A stretch of 59,998 nucleotides of DNA from Oscillospiraceae bacterium (GCA_017541275.1 JAFXZM010000048.1:1-59998), one strand, 5' to 3'. Counted from the stretch's first letter, positions 15,558 to 24,762 are shown. A program made the numbers and translations. Notes: generated by a model from the sequence alone, not told the origin.

Positions 15558-18254
15558 TCACTGTGCCCAAACGGAGCCGAACGCAGAAAGCAAAAGCGGG
15601 AAACAATAAATCAGGAGCAGCAGCACATACCAGAGCGCCTGCATCAGGAGCTCCGCACAGTGCGCGGCCGGTTTTACGGCGGCAGGCTTTCTGCGCAGCA
15701 GGAGCAGGACTGCTGCTGCCGCAGCGCCGAGCAGGGCAGTCAGCAGCGCGGCACGAAGCCCCTGCACCGCAAACCGCAGCGTCACGGTGCCTGTACCCGC
15801 CGGAACTTCAACCGCTGTCTGGCAGCCGTTGACGCGGTATACCGGCACGCGCTTTCCGCCGATCTCGGCGCGGAGCCCTTCGTCATAGGCGACAGAGAGA
15901 ACCAGTGTTTTCGGCGCATCTGTATGATACTGTGCCGTGTAGCAGCCCCGCCGGTAGGTCAGCGCGGGGCCCTCTGCGGCATCTGCCGCCGCTGTCAGCC
16001 GGTCAAGGTCAAGCCCGAACACACCGAAGCTCTCGCAGTTAAAATCGTGCTGCACCTGCACGCGCACAGTAAACAGCTCATCCGTTGCCTCTCCGAGAAA
16101 TACGATTCCGTTATTCTGCTTTCCCGGATAATTCTCCGCAGCAGCGCGCCGTGCCGTCAGAACGGAGACCGCACCGTAGCGCGGATTTCCGAGCTCTGTG
16201 CCGGTCTGGGAATACAGATCGAAATACAATGCCTGATGCCCTTTCACATAAAACAGATACACAATCTCGCAGATTCCGTCCTCTGCGGTGCGCCGGCAGG
16301 TGAGGGTGCCGTCGGGCTCCTGCGTCAGCTCTGCACCGGAGAAGCGTGCAGGCGCATATTCCGTTACGGCATCGCCTGCACCGAGCATCCGCTCTGCCAG
16401 CACCCGCTGCACGCCGATGCGGCTGCCGGACGGAAGCTCCGCAATATCCTGCGGTGCTGCATCCGAATACAGTGCGGGCGGGAGTGTCAGGCGGCTCTCC
16501 GCCGCCGAAAACAGCCGGCGGTCATCTGACCAGATTCGAGCAGTCCACGAGGGGAAATCCGGCGTCTGTCCGAGCTGATAGCGCACATTCCAGAGCATGT
16601 CGCTCAGCACCGTGCCGCCGGTCGATGTGACCTCCATCCAGTAGGAGCTGTAGCCGAAGCGCTTGACGCCGGACAGATAGTCCGCGCGGGTCAGCGAGGT
16701 ATAGTGCGCCATCGTCGGTATGCCCAGCGCACCGAGCATATTGGCATGTGCATATTTTTTTGTCAGGCGGATGCGTGCAAGACTGTCATGCTCCGGCACG
16801 GCCTGTTCTGCCTGCATTGTCTGAGCAAAGAGCGGGTCGGCATTGGCGCTCTCGCCGGGGTACAGGTCAAAATGCATCGGAAATTCACAGAGAAACAGCA
16901 GTGCGCAGCCGACGGTGCATATCCGTGCGGACAGCCGCCTTGCGTGATACTGATGCAGCACAATGCCGTAGCTCATTGCGAACAGCAGTGCCAGCACCAG
17001 TGCAATCCTGCCGTTTATTCCCGAGATCCAGAGCGAATGCGAATAGCTGACCAGCAGCCTGCGTGCATACCGGTGCAGAATCAGGCAGATGCCGGCCATG
17101 CCCGCGGGGAGCAGCGTCAGAACGGCTGCGGCGGTCAGACGGCTGCGGCGTCCTCTGCGCGGCCTGCGGTGCTTTTCGATGCCGGTCAGCTCCTGCGCGG
17201 CGACTGTCAGCAGCAGCAGCACAGGAATCATTCCCCAGCGCATCGGGAATGCCTGATAGCTGCCCGTATGCCACATTTCATTGACCGGGTCAAGCAGCAC
17301 GGCAGCACCGAGCAGACCGCAAAGCGCCAGATCCCGCTTGCCGGCATTGGTGCGGCGGCGCTTCTTCCGCAGCAGCAGCGGCAGAACCGCAAAGCAGATA
17401 GCCGTGCAGCTCAGCAGCGTCAGCTTATCGTACAGGCTGTGGAACAATTCGCTGTTAAGCAGGGTGTCGATGATTCCTCCGGTGCGGGCTGAATGCCGCA
17501 CCTGCAAATAACAGGGGAGCCAGACAAAGGCGGTTGCACAGGCCGCAAGCATGCTCGCCAGCCAGAAGCGCAGCGCAACGATGCCGCGCCGTTCCTTCCG
17601 GACGGTAAACCGCACCGAAACCGTCATGTAGATGAGCACAAACAGCACGACCATATAGCAGAGATAAAAGCAGAGCAGCATCGTTGCCGAGAGCGCCAGA
17701 AAATACGGCAGCGCCTTCTCCCGCTTCAGCAGATACCGCATCGCGATCATCAGCAGCGGCAGCATGGCCATGACATCGAGCCACATCAGGTTTTGATAGT
17801 AGAACAGCCCGTAGCCGCAGCAGCCGTACATCACGCCGAGCAGTACCTGCATGCCGCCGCGCAGCATCGGCACCCGAAACCGCAGCCAGAGCGCAGCGGT
17901 TCCGGCGGAAAGCGCGAGCTTCAGGATCACCAGCAGCCCGACAAGCTGATTCGCGGGGATATCCGTTACGAGCGCGAGCAGGGAAAACGGATTGCTCAGA
18001 AAGAAGAAAAAGACACCGTAAAACTGCATGCCGCCGGCATCAAGAACCGTATAGCGGATTGACTCTCCGCTTTTTGCGATCTGCCGGAGCTGAACCAGCA
18101 GCGGCACAGCCTGCTGCTCCATATCGCACCAGACGATCGTATTTTCGCCGCAGGGAAAAATATCATACAACGCATAGCAGACCAGATATAAAATCAGAGT
18201 GACTGCAAATGCGAGCAGCGGGAATGCTGCGAACTGCACTGTCTTTCGGTTCAT
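15558..18254 (-). CDS. YfhO-family multi-pass membrane protein
   Basis: The 898-residue protein has about 13 membrane segments, mostly in residues 1-530, then a large extracytoplasmic part and a final membrane helix. Conserved YfhO-type features are the first loop with a CDMEQQ-like acidic segment and FYGVFFFFLSNPFSLLAL, and GLFYYQNLMWLDVMAMLPLL. YfhO proteins are GT-C-fold glycosyltransferase-like enzymes; the Bacillus/Listeria members decorate lipoteichoic acid with sugars from a lipid carrier. A similar envelope role is inferred. The start at 18254 is picked for AAGGA eight bases upstream; the frame stays open far upstream but crosses the promoter. Confidence 0.8.
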   Translation of the reverse strand: MNRKTVQFAAFPLLAFAVTLILYLVCYALYDIFPCGENTIVWCDMEQQAVPLLVQLRQIAKSGESIRYTVLDAGGMQFYGVFFFFLSNPFSLLALVTDIPANQLVGLLVILKLALSAGTAALWLRFRVPMLRGGMQVLLGVMYGCCGYGLFYYQNLMWLDVMAMLPLLMIAMRYLLKREKALPYFLALSATMLLCFYLCYMVVLFVLIYMTVSVRFTVRKERRGIVALRFWLASMLAACATAFVWLPCYLQVRHSARTGGIIDTLLNSELFHSLYDKLTLLSCTAICFAVLPLLLRKKRRRTNAGKRDLALCGLLGAAVLLDPVNEMWHTGSYQAFPMRWGMIPVLLLLTVAAQELTGIEKHRRPRRGRRSRLTAAAVLTLLPAGMAGICLILHRYARRLLVSYSHSLWISGINGRIALVLALLFAMSYGIVLHQYHARRLSARICTVGCALLFLCEFPMHFDLYPGESANADPLFAQTMQAEQAVPEHDSLARIRLTKKYAHANMLGALGIPTMAHYTSLTRADYLSGVKRFGYSSYWMEVTSTGGTVLSDMLWNVRYQLGQTPDFPSWTARIWSDDRRLFSAAESRLTLPPALYSDAAPQDIAELPSGSRIGVQRVLAERMLGAGDAVTEYAPARFSGAELTQEPDGTLTCRRTAEDGICEIVYLFYVKGHQALYFDLYSQTGTELGNPRYGAVSVLTARRAAAENYPGKQNNGIVFLGEATDELFTVRVQVQHDFNCESFGVFGLDLDRLTAAADAAEGPALTYRRGCYTAQYHTDAPKTLVLSVAYDEGLRAEIGGKRVPVYRVNGCQTAVEVPAGTGTVTLRFAVQGLRAALLTALLGAAAAAVLLLLRRKPAAVKPAAHCAELLMQALWYVLLLLIYCFPLLLSAFGSVWAQ

Positions 18255-18290
18255 GTCATCCATCCTTCGCGTAGTGATGATTTCTGCTAT

Positions 18291-18319
18291 ATCATACCAC
18301 AAATGCGGAAAAAAGACAA
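18291..18319 (-). promoter_or_regulatory. Promoter of the YfhO-like gene
   Basis: On the minus strand TTGTCT (18319-18314), 17 bp, TATGAT (18296-18291), about 37 bases before the start codon. Confidence 0.6.
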
Positions 18320-18551
18320 GTGCCGGAGGGGCTGCGGGAAATCGGAATTTGCAGGAGAAGGACTTGCTGCGTTCGCTGATTGCATCATAAAACGAAAACG
18401 CTGCAGATATGTATATGCTCCCGATTTGAAATGTTGCAGGGGCGTATGGACGGAAATTGCGGCGCACTTCTGCGTCACTCAGAAAGACTGCCGAGCACGA
18501 TCGCCGCATAATTTTCGTCATTTTGCACAATCAAAGCTGATGCCGGAGCAG

Positions 18552-18581
18552 TTGACAAAAGTACTGTTTTTATGATAAGAT
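18552..18581 (+). promoter_or_regulatory. Promoter of the microprotein / polyampholyte operon
   Basis: A consensus TTGACA at 18552-18557 is followed after 18 bp by TAAGAT (18576-18581). It is 75 bases before the microprotein start; the rest of the 400-bp gap holds no gene. Confidence 0.55.
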
Positions 18582-18655
18582 ATAAGTGTGTAAACTGGGG
18601 CAGAATATATCCGCAGAACGGAACCTGCCCGCGGAAGAAAGGAAGCAAATCTGGA

Positions 18656-18850
18656 ATGAATGAACTGATGACGCTCGGGCTTGCATCATTGCCGATGGGC
18701 GATGATACGCCGGTACTGCTTTATGTGCTGCTGGGCTGCGGCGGACTGGTGCTGCTGATTGCAGCGGCCGCAATGGGAAAGCTCTCGGCTGCACAGAAGA
18801 AAAAGAAGCGGAAAAAGCGGAAGCGTCCGCCTGTGAACAAACAGCAGTGA
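18656..18850 (+). CDS. Sorting-signal-like single-pass microprotein (64 aa)
   Basis: The function is unknown. The whole protein looks like the C-terminal cell-wall sorting signal of a surface protein without any mature domain: LPMGDDTP at residues 13-20, a hydrophobic stretch of about 23 residues, then the very basic tail KKKKRKKRKRPP. The pentapeptide differs from LPXTG (no T between M and G), so sortase processing is doubtful. AAAGGAAG lies about 10 bases before the ATG. It is followed after 108 bases by the large acidic/basic membrane protein and is probably co-transcribed with it. It could instead be a small regulatory membrane peptide. Confidence 0.7.
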   Translation: MNELMTLGLASLPMGDDTPVLLYVLLGCGGLVLLIAAAAMGKLSAAQKKKKRKKRKRPPVNKQQ

Positions 18851-18917
18851 TCCGGCACAGCCGGAGGCCTTCCCCCCGTTTGAAGCGGAGGGAACAATAT
18901 CTGAAAACAAAAAAACC

Positions 18918-18934
18918 GGACAGTCTGACTGTCC
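18918..18934. promoter_or_regulatory. Perfect 17-bp palindrome before the polyampholyte gene
   Basis: GGACAGTCTGACTGTCC is an 8-bp inverted repeat around one base, 25 bases before the start codon at 18959. It may be a protein-binding site or a small RNA hairpin close to the ribosome site (AAGGAG). Confidence 0.45.
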
Positions 18935-18958
18935 TGGCAAAAGACAAGGAGTGTTAAA

Positions 18959-21574
18959 ATGGATTCCAAGCATGATGCAAATGAGCTGAATCTTGACGAA
19001 GCCGTCGATGCTGCACGCGATGCAGCAGAGGGCGTGCGTCCCGTCCGCCGGAAGAAGCGCAGACCGCGTAATCCTGACGGCACGCCGGTGCGCAGACCGC
19101 GTCCGGCCGCAGCCGCGGAGGATGCGGCAGAGGAAGTATCGGAGGTCGCCGCAGAGGCAGAGCGGCTGTTCGCAGCAAACAGTCCCGCCGCCGAGCAGGG
19201 GGAGCGTCCCCGCAGAAGACGCAGACCGCGCAACCCCGACGGTACGCCGGTTCGCAGACCGCGTCCGCTGGCTGATGCAGCCGAGGATGAGGGCTTTGAG
19301 GTGCAGGCCGACCGGGAACGCGATCCGGATGCAGCACTGCGCCCGCGCAGAAAGCGCAGACCGCGTCCGGAGGAGGAAGCCGTCAGCGAGACAGAGCGTC
19401 TGCTGAACGACGAGCCGGAGCGCGACTTTGAGGAGGTTCAGCGCAGACGCAGAAAGCGCCGGATGCGCTCGGAGGGCGCACTGAGCGCAGCAGCAGCACT
19501 CGCCGCCGCAGCCGATGAAACGGAAGCCGCGGAAGCAGCGGAAGCGGAGGCTGAAGAAGCTGCCGAGGAAATCGCCGAGGAGCTGCCGGATGCCGCCGAA
19601 GCCCTGACCGATGAAGCCGAGGATGAATTCCCGGAGCTTGATCTGGACTGGCGCAACGATCCGGAATTTGCCGGTGAAGATGATGACGACTTTGCATCGA
19701 AGCCGAAGAAGAAAAAGGGCTTTTTCGCAAGACTGTTCGGCTCGAAGGATGATGACGAGGACGAGGAAGACGAGGACGAGGCGTCTGCATTTGACGATTA
19801 CACCGAGGATGACTACTACGATCCGGATTCCGAGGATGCAGAAGCGGACAGCGAAGCCGGCGAAGATGCGGAGGAAGCCGAGGCTGAGGAGGCGGAAGCC
19901 CTCACCGGCTTTGACCGTATGGCTGAGGAAGACGGTGCGGATACAGAGGCTTCTGAGGACATCGCGGCAGAGGAGACACCCGACATTTTCGCAGAGGAAG
20001 CTGAGTCCGATGCAGATGATGCCGATATCTTCGATGCAGACGACGATGTTGAATATGATGACGAAGATGACGGCGGCGAAGATGACGAAGACTATGACGA
20101 CGATGATGAGGACGAAGACGAGGACGATGACGATTACGATTACTACGATGAAGAGGAGCCGGGCAAAAAGAGCCGCGGCCTGATTATCGGGATCGTGGCA
20201 GTCTGTGCGGCAGCGGTCTGCATTACCGCCGGCTGTCTGGTCTATGTCAAGAGCCAGCCCTCCAAGATGCTCGACCTGCTCCGCGTCGGCGATTATAACG
20301 GCGCCGCTTCGTATTATCAGAATCATTCCTATGCGGAGTCGGGAGAGATCGACGAGGTCATCACCGCGCAGGCGGATATCGTGCGGCAGAAGTATCTGAA
20401 CGAGGAAATCAGCTACGATCAGGCATTGACGGATTCCAAGCAGCTTGAGACCATTCAGTCCATGCGTTCGCGCACCGATTTCTCCTGTGCCGATGCGATT
20501 GAGCTGATCCACGACAGCCGCGTGCATTACGATGCCGGCATGACCGCGCTCGAAGCACGGGATTATAATGTGGCGATCGAGGAATTCGGCAAGACCTGCG
20601 AAGCCGATACCAAGTATTACGAGGATGCGCAGAAGCGCATCAAGGAAGCAGAGGACGGCCGCGAAAAGGTCAAGAACGACGAGATCCAGCAGATCATTTC
20701 CGAGGCCAATTCGCTGGCAAAGGCCGACAGCCCGGATTATCTGGCAGCCTATAAGAAGCTCAGTGAAGCAGCACCGCTCTATGAAAACGACGAGCGTCTG
20801 ACCAGCGTTGCGAATATGATGCGGACCTCCTATATCAATGAGAAGATCACCTCTGCAAACGGCCTTGCAGCAGAGCATCTGTATGACGATGCGCTCGGCC
20901 TGCTGGAGATCGCAAATACCGAAATGCCCGATACACTGGAAATTCCGGCAAAGATTGACGAGATCAAGAGCCAGAGCAAGGAGTATGCATATAATGAGCA
21001 CAAGCAGCAGGTTCTCGCAGAAGCAGCAGAGGCATTTGACCTTTACGGCGCAGAGAACGCAATCGTTGTGCTTCAGAGCGCGGCTGATCTCGCCAATGAT
21101 GAGGACATCAAGCTCAAGATCGCGGAATACGAGGCACAGAAGGTTGTTGCCAAGGAGCTGACAATTACCGACCAGCACGGCGCAATCAAGAAGGTTCCGA
21201 CGGCAAAGACCTCCAAGGGCACCGAGCTGACCGATGTATACCAGTATCAGGTCATCACGACCTATAACCCGATCGGCATTACCTATTCTGCGGGCGAAAA
21301 CGGCGGCTATACAAGGGTCAGCCTCACCGCCGCACCTGACGAGCTGTTTACGGCAGGCGCACAGAATACGGTTGTTGTCAGGGTCTATGCAGACGGCAAG
21401 GTCGTCTTCACGAGCGATGCCATCACCTCGGAGACCGAGCCGCTGAAGCTCAATGCGGTATTCCCGAAGGAAACCAAGGTTATCCGCATCACGGTTGAGG
21501 ATACCAGCAAGCCCGAAGCCGGCGCAGCCCCCGTTAAGCTGTTCACCGATATCTACGGAATCGAGTTTGCATAA
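18959..21574 (+). CDS. Large single-pass membrane protein with basic repeats, long acidic tract and NPCBM-like C-terminus
   Basis: No family is recognised for the whole protein. Residues 1-170 carry Arg/Pro-rich repeats: RRPRNPDGTPVRRPRP occurs at 34-49 and again at 88-103, with degenerate versions near 128-137 and 156-166. Residues about 175-400 are extremely acidic and disordered, interrupted by one basic patch (KPKKKKGFFARLFGSK, about 248-263). One membrane helix lies at about 407-430. Outside the membrane there is a helical TPR-like region (about 435-735) and a C-terminal beta-rich domain (about 740-871) that resembles NPCBM/NEW2 carbohydrate-associated modules. An envelope scaffold or sensor role is inferred only. 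AAGGAG precedes ATG. Confidence 0.85.
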   Translation: MDSKHDANELNLDEAVDAARDAAEGVRPVRRKKRRPRNPDGTPVRRPRPAAAAEDAAEEVSEVAAEAERLFAANSPAAEQGERPRRRRRPRNPDGTPVRRPRPLADAAEDEGFEVQADRERDPDAALRPRRKRRPRPEEEAVSETERLLNDEPERDFEEVQRRRRKRRMRSEGALSAAAALAAAADETEAAEAAEAEAEEAAEEIAEELPDAAEALTDEAEDEFPELDLDWRNDPEFAGEDDDDFASKPKKKKGFFARLFGSKDDDEDEEDEDEASAFDDYTEDDYYDPDSEDAEADSEAGEDAEEAEAEEAEALTGFDRMAEEDGADTEASEDIAAEETPDIFAEEAESDADDADIFDADDDVEYDDEDDGGEDDEDYDDDDEDEDEDDDDYDYYDEEEPGKKSRGLIIGIVAVCAAAVCITAGCLVYVKSQPSKMLDLLRVGDYNGAASYYQNHSYAESGEIDEVITAQADIVRQKYLNEEISYDQALTDSKQLETIQSMRSRTDFSCADAIELIHDSRVHYDAGMTALEARDYNVAIEEFGKTCEADTKYYEDAQKRIKEAEDGREKVKNDEIQQIISEANSLAKADSPDYLAAYKKLSEAAPLYENDERLTSVANMMRTSYINEKITSANGLAAEHLYDDALGLLEIANTEMPDTLEIPAKIDEIKSQSKEYAYNEHKQQVLAEAAEAFDLYGAENAIVVLQSAADLANDEDIKLKIAEYEAQKVVAKELTITDQHGAIKKVPTAKTSKGTELTDVYQYQVITTYNPIGITYSAGENGGYTRVSLTAAPDELFTAGAQNTVVVRVYADGKVVFTSDAITSETEPLKLNAVFPKETKVIRITVEDTSKPEAGAAPVKLFTDIYGIEFA

Positions 21575-21591
21575 TAATCATACAAACAGAA

Positions 21592-21621
21592 ACAGGCTTA
21601 TCCGTCTGCGGATAAGCCTGT
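21592..21621 (+). terminator. Perfect hairpin after the polyampholyte gene
   Basis: A 13-bp perfect stem ACAGGCTTATCCG / CGGATAAGCCTGT with a 4-base loop, 17 bases after the stop. There is no T-run, so it may be a weak terminator, a processing site or part of the metY leader. Confidence 0.5.
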
Positions 21622-21659
21622 CCTGTATATAAACTGTCTCACAGGAGGGAAATGAACCA

Positions 21660-22925
21660 ATGAAAATTGAAACACAATGCCTGCATGCCGGCTACACACC
21701 GGAAAACGGTGCGCCCCGCGTCGTCCCGATCGTTCAGAGCACGACCTATGCGTTTGACTCTACTGCGCACATCGCAGCACTGTTTGACATGCCGACCGAG
21801 CCGATCTACTCCCGCTTTGCAAATCCGACAGTCGATGCCGTGGAGAAGAAGATCGCCGCACTGGAGGGCGGCGTGGCCGCAATGTGTACGACCAGCGGTC
21901 AGGCAGCGAGCCTGCTTTCGATTCTGAATATCTGCAATGCCGGCGACAGCTTCATCTCGACCGGCACGATCTACGGCGGCACAGTCAACCTCTTTGCCGT
22001 GACGCTCAAGCGCTTCGGCATTGAATGCATCTTTGTCGATCAGGAGGCGAGCCGCGAGGAGCTTCAGAAGGCGATCAAGCCGAACACCCGCTGTGTATTC
22101 GGCGAAACGCTCGCGAATCCGGCGCTGTCGGTGCTCGATATCAAGAAGTTTGCAGATTTTGCGCATGAAAACGGCATGCCGCTGATTGTTGACAACACCT
22201 TCCCGACCCCGATTCTCTGCCGTCCCAAGGAGTTCGGCGCGGACGTGGTTATTCACTCCACGACCAAGTACATGGACGGCCATGCCGTGCAGGGCGGCGG
22301 CGTGATTGTGGACTGCGGCACATTCCCGTGGGACAACGGCAAATATCCGGAGTTCACCGAGCCGGACGAGAGCTATCACGGCGTCTGCTATGTCCGCGAG
22401 TTCGGCAATATGGCATACATCATCAAGTGCAGAATGCAGCTCATGCGCGATTTCGGCTGCTATCCGAGCGCAACGAATGCATTTTATCTCAATCTCGGCC
22501 TTGAGACCCTTGCAATCCGCATGAAGCAGTACTGCATCAATGCGCAGAAGGTCGCCGAATTCCTGCTGACCCGTCCGGAGGTCGAATCCGTCAGCTATCC
22601 GGGACTGGAAAGCGACCCGTATTACGAGCGTGCCAAGACCTATCTGAAGGACGGCTGCTCCGGCGTCATCTCCTTTGTCATCAAGGGCGGCAGAACGACC
22701 GCGATGAACTGGATGGATTCGCTGAAGCTGGCATCGAATGTGGTGCATGTGGCGGATATCCGCACCTGCGTGCTGCATCCGGCCTCCGAGACACACCGTC
22801 AGCTCACGGATGAGCAGCTTGTCGCGGCGGGCATCAATGCCGGCATGATCCGGCTGTCCGTCGGTCTCGAAAACGTCGAGGACATCATCGCCGATCTCAC
22901 ACAGGCCTTTGAGGCAGTTCAGTGA
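21660..22925 (+). CDS. metY: O-acetylhomoserine sulfhydrylase / aminocarboxypropyltransferase
   Basis: This PLP enzyme of the Cys/Met metabolism family combines O-acetylhomoserine with sulfide (or methanethiol) to give homocysteine (or methionine). The 421-residue protein has TTSGQAASLL, the Asp/Asn of the cofactor pocket in VDNTFPTP, the Schiff-base lysine in HSTTKYMDGH, and the C-terminal ETHRQLTDEQLVAAGI motif. It is longer than cystathionine synthases, as expected for MetY. GGAGGG lies 10 bases before ATG. It complements metAA at 8.7 kb. No SAM riboswitch is present in the 85-bp leader, only the hairpin at 21592-21621. Confidence 0.94.
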   Translation: MKIETQCLHAGYTPENGAPRVVPIVQSTTYAFDSTAHIAALFDMPTEPIYSRFANPTVDAVEKKIAALEGGVAAMCTTSGQAASLLSILNICNAGDSFISTGTIYGGTVNLFAVTLKRFGIECIFVDQEASREELQKAIKPNTRCVFGETLANPALSVLDIKKFADFAHENGMPLIVDNTFPTPILCRPKEFGADVVIHSTTKYMDGHAVQGGGVIVDCGTFPWDNGKYPEFTEPDESYHGVCYVREFGNMAYIIKCRMQLMRDFGCYPSATNAFYLNLGLETLAIRMKQYCINAQKVAEFLLTRPEVESVSYPGLESDPYYERAKTYLKDGCSGVISFVIKGGRTTAMNWMDSLKLASNVVHVADIRTCVLHPASETHRQLTDEQLVAAGINAGMIRLSVGLENVEDIIADLTQAFEAVQ

Positions 22926-22993
22926 GCCGGTACAAGAAGCGGCCGAGATAAAATCAGGCGCTTTTTCTTCCCCACACAGAATACACCGGACAG

Positions 22994-23025
22994 AATGCGT
23001 GGTTCCCTCACCGGAATCACGCATT
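22994..23025 (+). promoter_or_regulatory. Leader hairpin before the MurL-like gene
   Basis: A 13-bp stem AATGCGTGGTTCC / GGAATCACGCATT with one G-U pair and a 6-base loop, ending 11 bases before the ribosome site. There is no T-run, so it is more likely a leader structure than a terminator. Confidence 0.45.
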
Positions 23026-23051
23026 CCGAACATCAGAACGGAGTTGTTTCT

Positions 23052-24431
23052 ATGACATTTTCCGAACTGCGGCAGCAGTATCCCGAATTTGTTTTCGACG
23101 ATATTTCCGTGCGCTTTGCGCAGGGAGAAGCCGGCGGAAGGCTGCATATCATCTATTCATTCCGCATTCCCGGACTGTGCAGCTTCACGCCGGAATGGGA
23201 GATTCCCTGTGAACAGCCGGACATGAACGACCCGGCTTTGCTGCGGCTGTGTGAAGCACTCGGCATGGCGGAGCTGGTCAGCTATTGGAAGATCACCTGT
23301 TCTCCGACCGTGCGCCTGAGGCATTCTCTGACGCAAGCGCAGGAGAATTGGTGGAAGCGGCTGTATTTCGGCGGCCTCGGCGAATTTTTCTACCGCAACG
23401 GCATTGAGACTGATTTTGACAGCTTTATGCAGTTTGCATATGATGCTGACAGTGCAGTCAGCAGCGGAGAAGCAAAGAAAAAGCCGCTTTCCGGCAAGCT
23501 GATTCCGGTCGGCGGCGGCAAGGATTCGATTGTCACGCTGAATCTGCTGAAAGATCAGCTCGGCGATGCATACGCCTATCAGATCAATCACCGCAATTCC
23601 TCGGAGCAGGCGGCACTGCTCGCAGGCATTCCGAAGGAGCGGATTCTCGAACCGAAGCGGACGCTGGACAAAAACATGCTCGAATGCAACCGGCGCGGCT
23701 TTCTGAACGGCCACACGCCGTTTTCGGCGATCGTCGCATTTTCATCTGTACTGACGGCCTATCTGCACGGGCTTTCCGAGGTAATTCTATCGAATGAATC
23801 CTCCGCAAGCGAATCGACGGTATCGGAGCAGGAGGTCAATCACCAGTATTCCAAGAGCTATCAGTTCGAGCGTGATTTCTTTGCATATGAGCGTGATTAT
23901 CTGCGGTGCGGCGTCCGGTATTACAGTCTGCTGCGTCCGCTGACGGAGTTTCAGATCGCGCGGTATTTCGCTGCACTTCCGACGTCATATCATGAGATTT
24001 TCCGGAGCTGCAATGCAGGCGCGAAGGAGGACAAATGGTGCGGGCACTGTGCAAAATGCCTGTTTGTCGCGGTGATTCTGTCGCCGTTTCTGCCGTACCG
24101 GGAGATTGTGCGGCTGATTGGCTCCGACCTGTTCAATCTGCCGGACATGGAGCCGGTATTGCAGGAGCTGTGCGGAGCGCTGCCGAATAAGCCGTTTGAA
24201 TGTGTCGGCAGCCGCAGAGAGGTAAATATCGCGCTTTGTCTGGCGATTGCGCGTGCAGAGGCAGCCGGCGAGGAGCTCCCGCTGCTGCTGAAGCAGTACA
24301 AGGCATTGCCGCTCTGTGCGCAGTACGCTGCCGAAGCGTCCGCCTTCGGACAGGAATGGGATTCGCAGCATAATCTTCCCGACAGCTTAGCAGAGCATGT
24401 GCGGCACGCATGCGTGGAGGCATTTCGCTGA
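23052..24431 (+). CDS. MurL-like UDP-MurNAc-L-Ala-L-Glu epimerase family protein
   Basis: The 459-residue protein has an ATP-pyrophosphatase-type P-loop, VGGGKDSIVTL (near residue 155), preceded by an N-terminal domain containing ELVSYWKITCSPTV, and a Cys-bearing segment KWCGHCAKCLFV. This layout matches MurL of Xanthomonas, which uses ATP to epimerise the terminal L-Glu of UDP-MurNAc-L-Ala-L-Glu to D-Glu in peptidoglycan synthesis. The partner ligase MurD2 is not in the window. In Clostridia the role is unproven; a related amino-acid epimerase or ATP-dependent modification is possible. The start at 23052 follows CGGAG by 8 bases. Confidence 0.65.
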   Translation: MTFSELRQQYPEFVFDDISVRFAQGEAGGRLHIIYSFRIPGLCSFTPEWEIPCEQPDMNDPALLRLCEALGMAELVSYWKITCSPTVRLRHSLTQAQENWWKRLYFGGLGEFFYRNGIETDFDSFMQFAYDADSAVSSGEAKKKPLSGKLIPVGGGKDSIVTLNLLKDQLGDAYAYQINHRNSSEQAALLAGIPKERILEPKRTLDKNMLECNRRGFLNGHTPFSAIVAFSSVLTAYLHGLSEVILSNESSASESTVSEQEVNHQYSKSYQFERDFFAYERDYLRCGVRYYSLLRPLTEFQIARYFAALPTSYHEIFRSCNAGAKEDKWCGHCAKCLFVAVILSPFLPYREIVRLIGSDLFNLPDMEPVLQELCGALPNKPFECVGSRREVNIALCLAIARAEAAGEELPLLLKQYKALPLCAQYAAEASAFGQEWDSQHNLPDSLAEHVRHACVEAFR

Positions 24432-24484
24432 CAGAACCGTTATGAAACCGGCAGACGGCAGTATCGCAGAAAGGAGGAATTCAG

Positions 24485-24712
24485 ATGCCGTATATTGTTG
24501 TGAAGGCATACCCGAAGGATGAGAAGATCAAGCAGGAGGTCGCGGAGGAGATCACCCGTATTTTCGCGGAAAAATGGGGCTGTCCGCGGTCTGCGGTCAC
24601 GGTCAGGATTGAGGAATACGCACCGGATGACTGGCAGCGCGAGGTCAAGGAGAAGGAGATCGACCCGCAGGCAGGCGAAATGCTGATTCTTGAGGGCGAG
24701 CAGCAATTCTGA
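24485..24712 (+). CDS. 4-oxalocrotonate tautomerase-like protein
   Basis: A small tautomerase-superfamily protein whose catalytic base is the N-terminal proline exposed after Met removal (MPYIVVKAYP). The 75 residues match the single beta-alpha-beta-alpha unit of the family, with Arg residues (RSAVTVRIEEY, PDDW) in the usual places. AAAGGAGG lies 7 bases before ATG. It follows the MurL-like gene by 53 bases and ends with a strong terminator. The physiological substrate is unknown. Confidence 0.88.
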   Translation: MPYIVVKAYPKDEKIKQEVAEEITRIFAEKWGCPRSAVTVRIEEYAPDDWQREVKEKEIDPQAGEMLILEGEQQF

Positions 24713-24717
24713 ACAAA

Positions 24718-24762
24718 ACACCGCCGGAGGTTCAAAGCAGAGACCTCCGGCGGTTTGTTTGA
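24718..24762 (+). terminator. Terminator after the tautomerase gene
   Basis: A 12-bp stem ACCGCCGGAGGT / ACCTCCGGCGGT with an 11-base loop, followed by TTGTTTG. Confidence 0.8.

Noticed and set aside
18686..21178. 830-codon open frame on the minus strand opposite the polyampholyte gene
   Set aside because: It has no ribosome site or family features, its composition mirrors the Asp/Glu/Ala-rich sense gene, and the plus strand encodes recognisable motifs.
22926..22980. Terminator after metY
   Set aside because: A TTTTTC run is present (near 22964) but the preceding stem is short and imperfect, so it was not listed.
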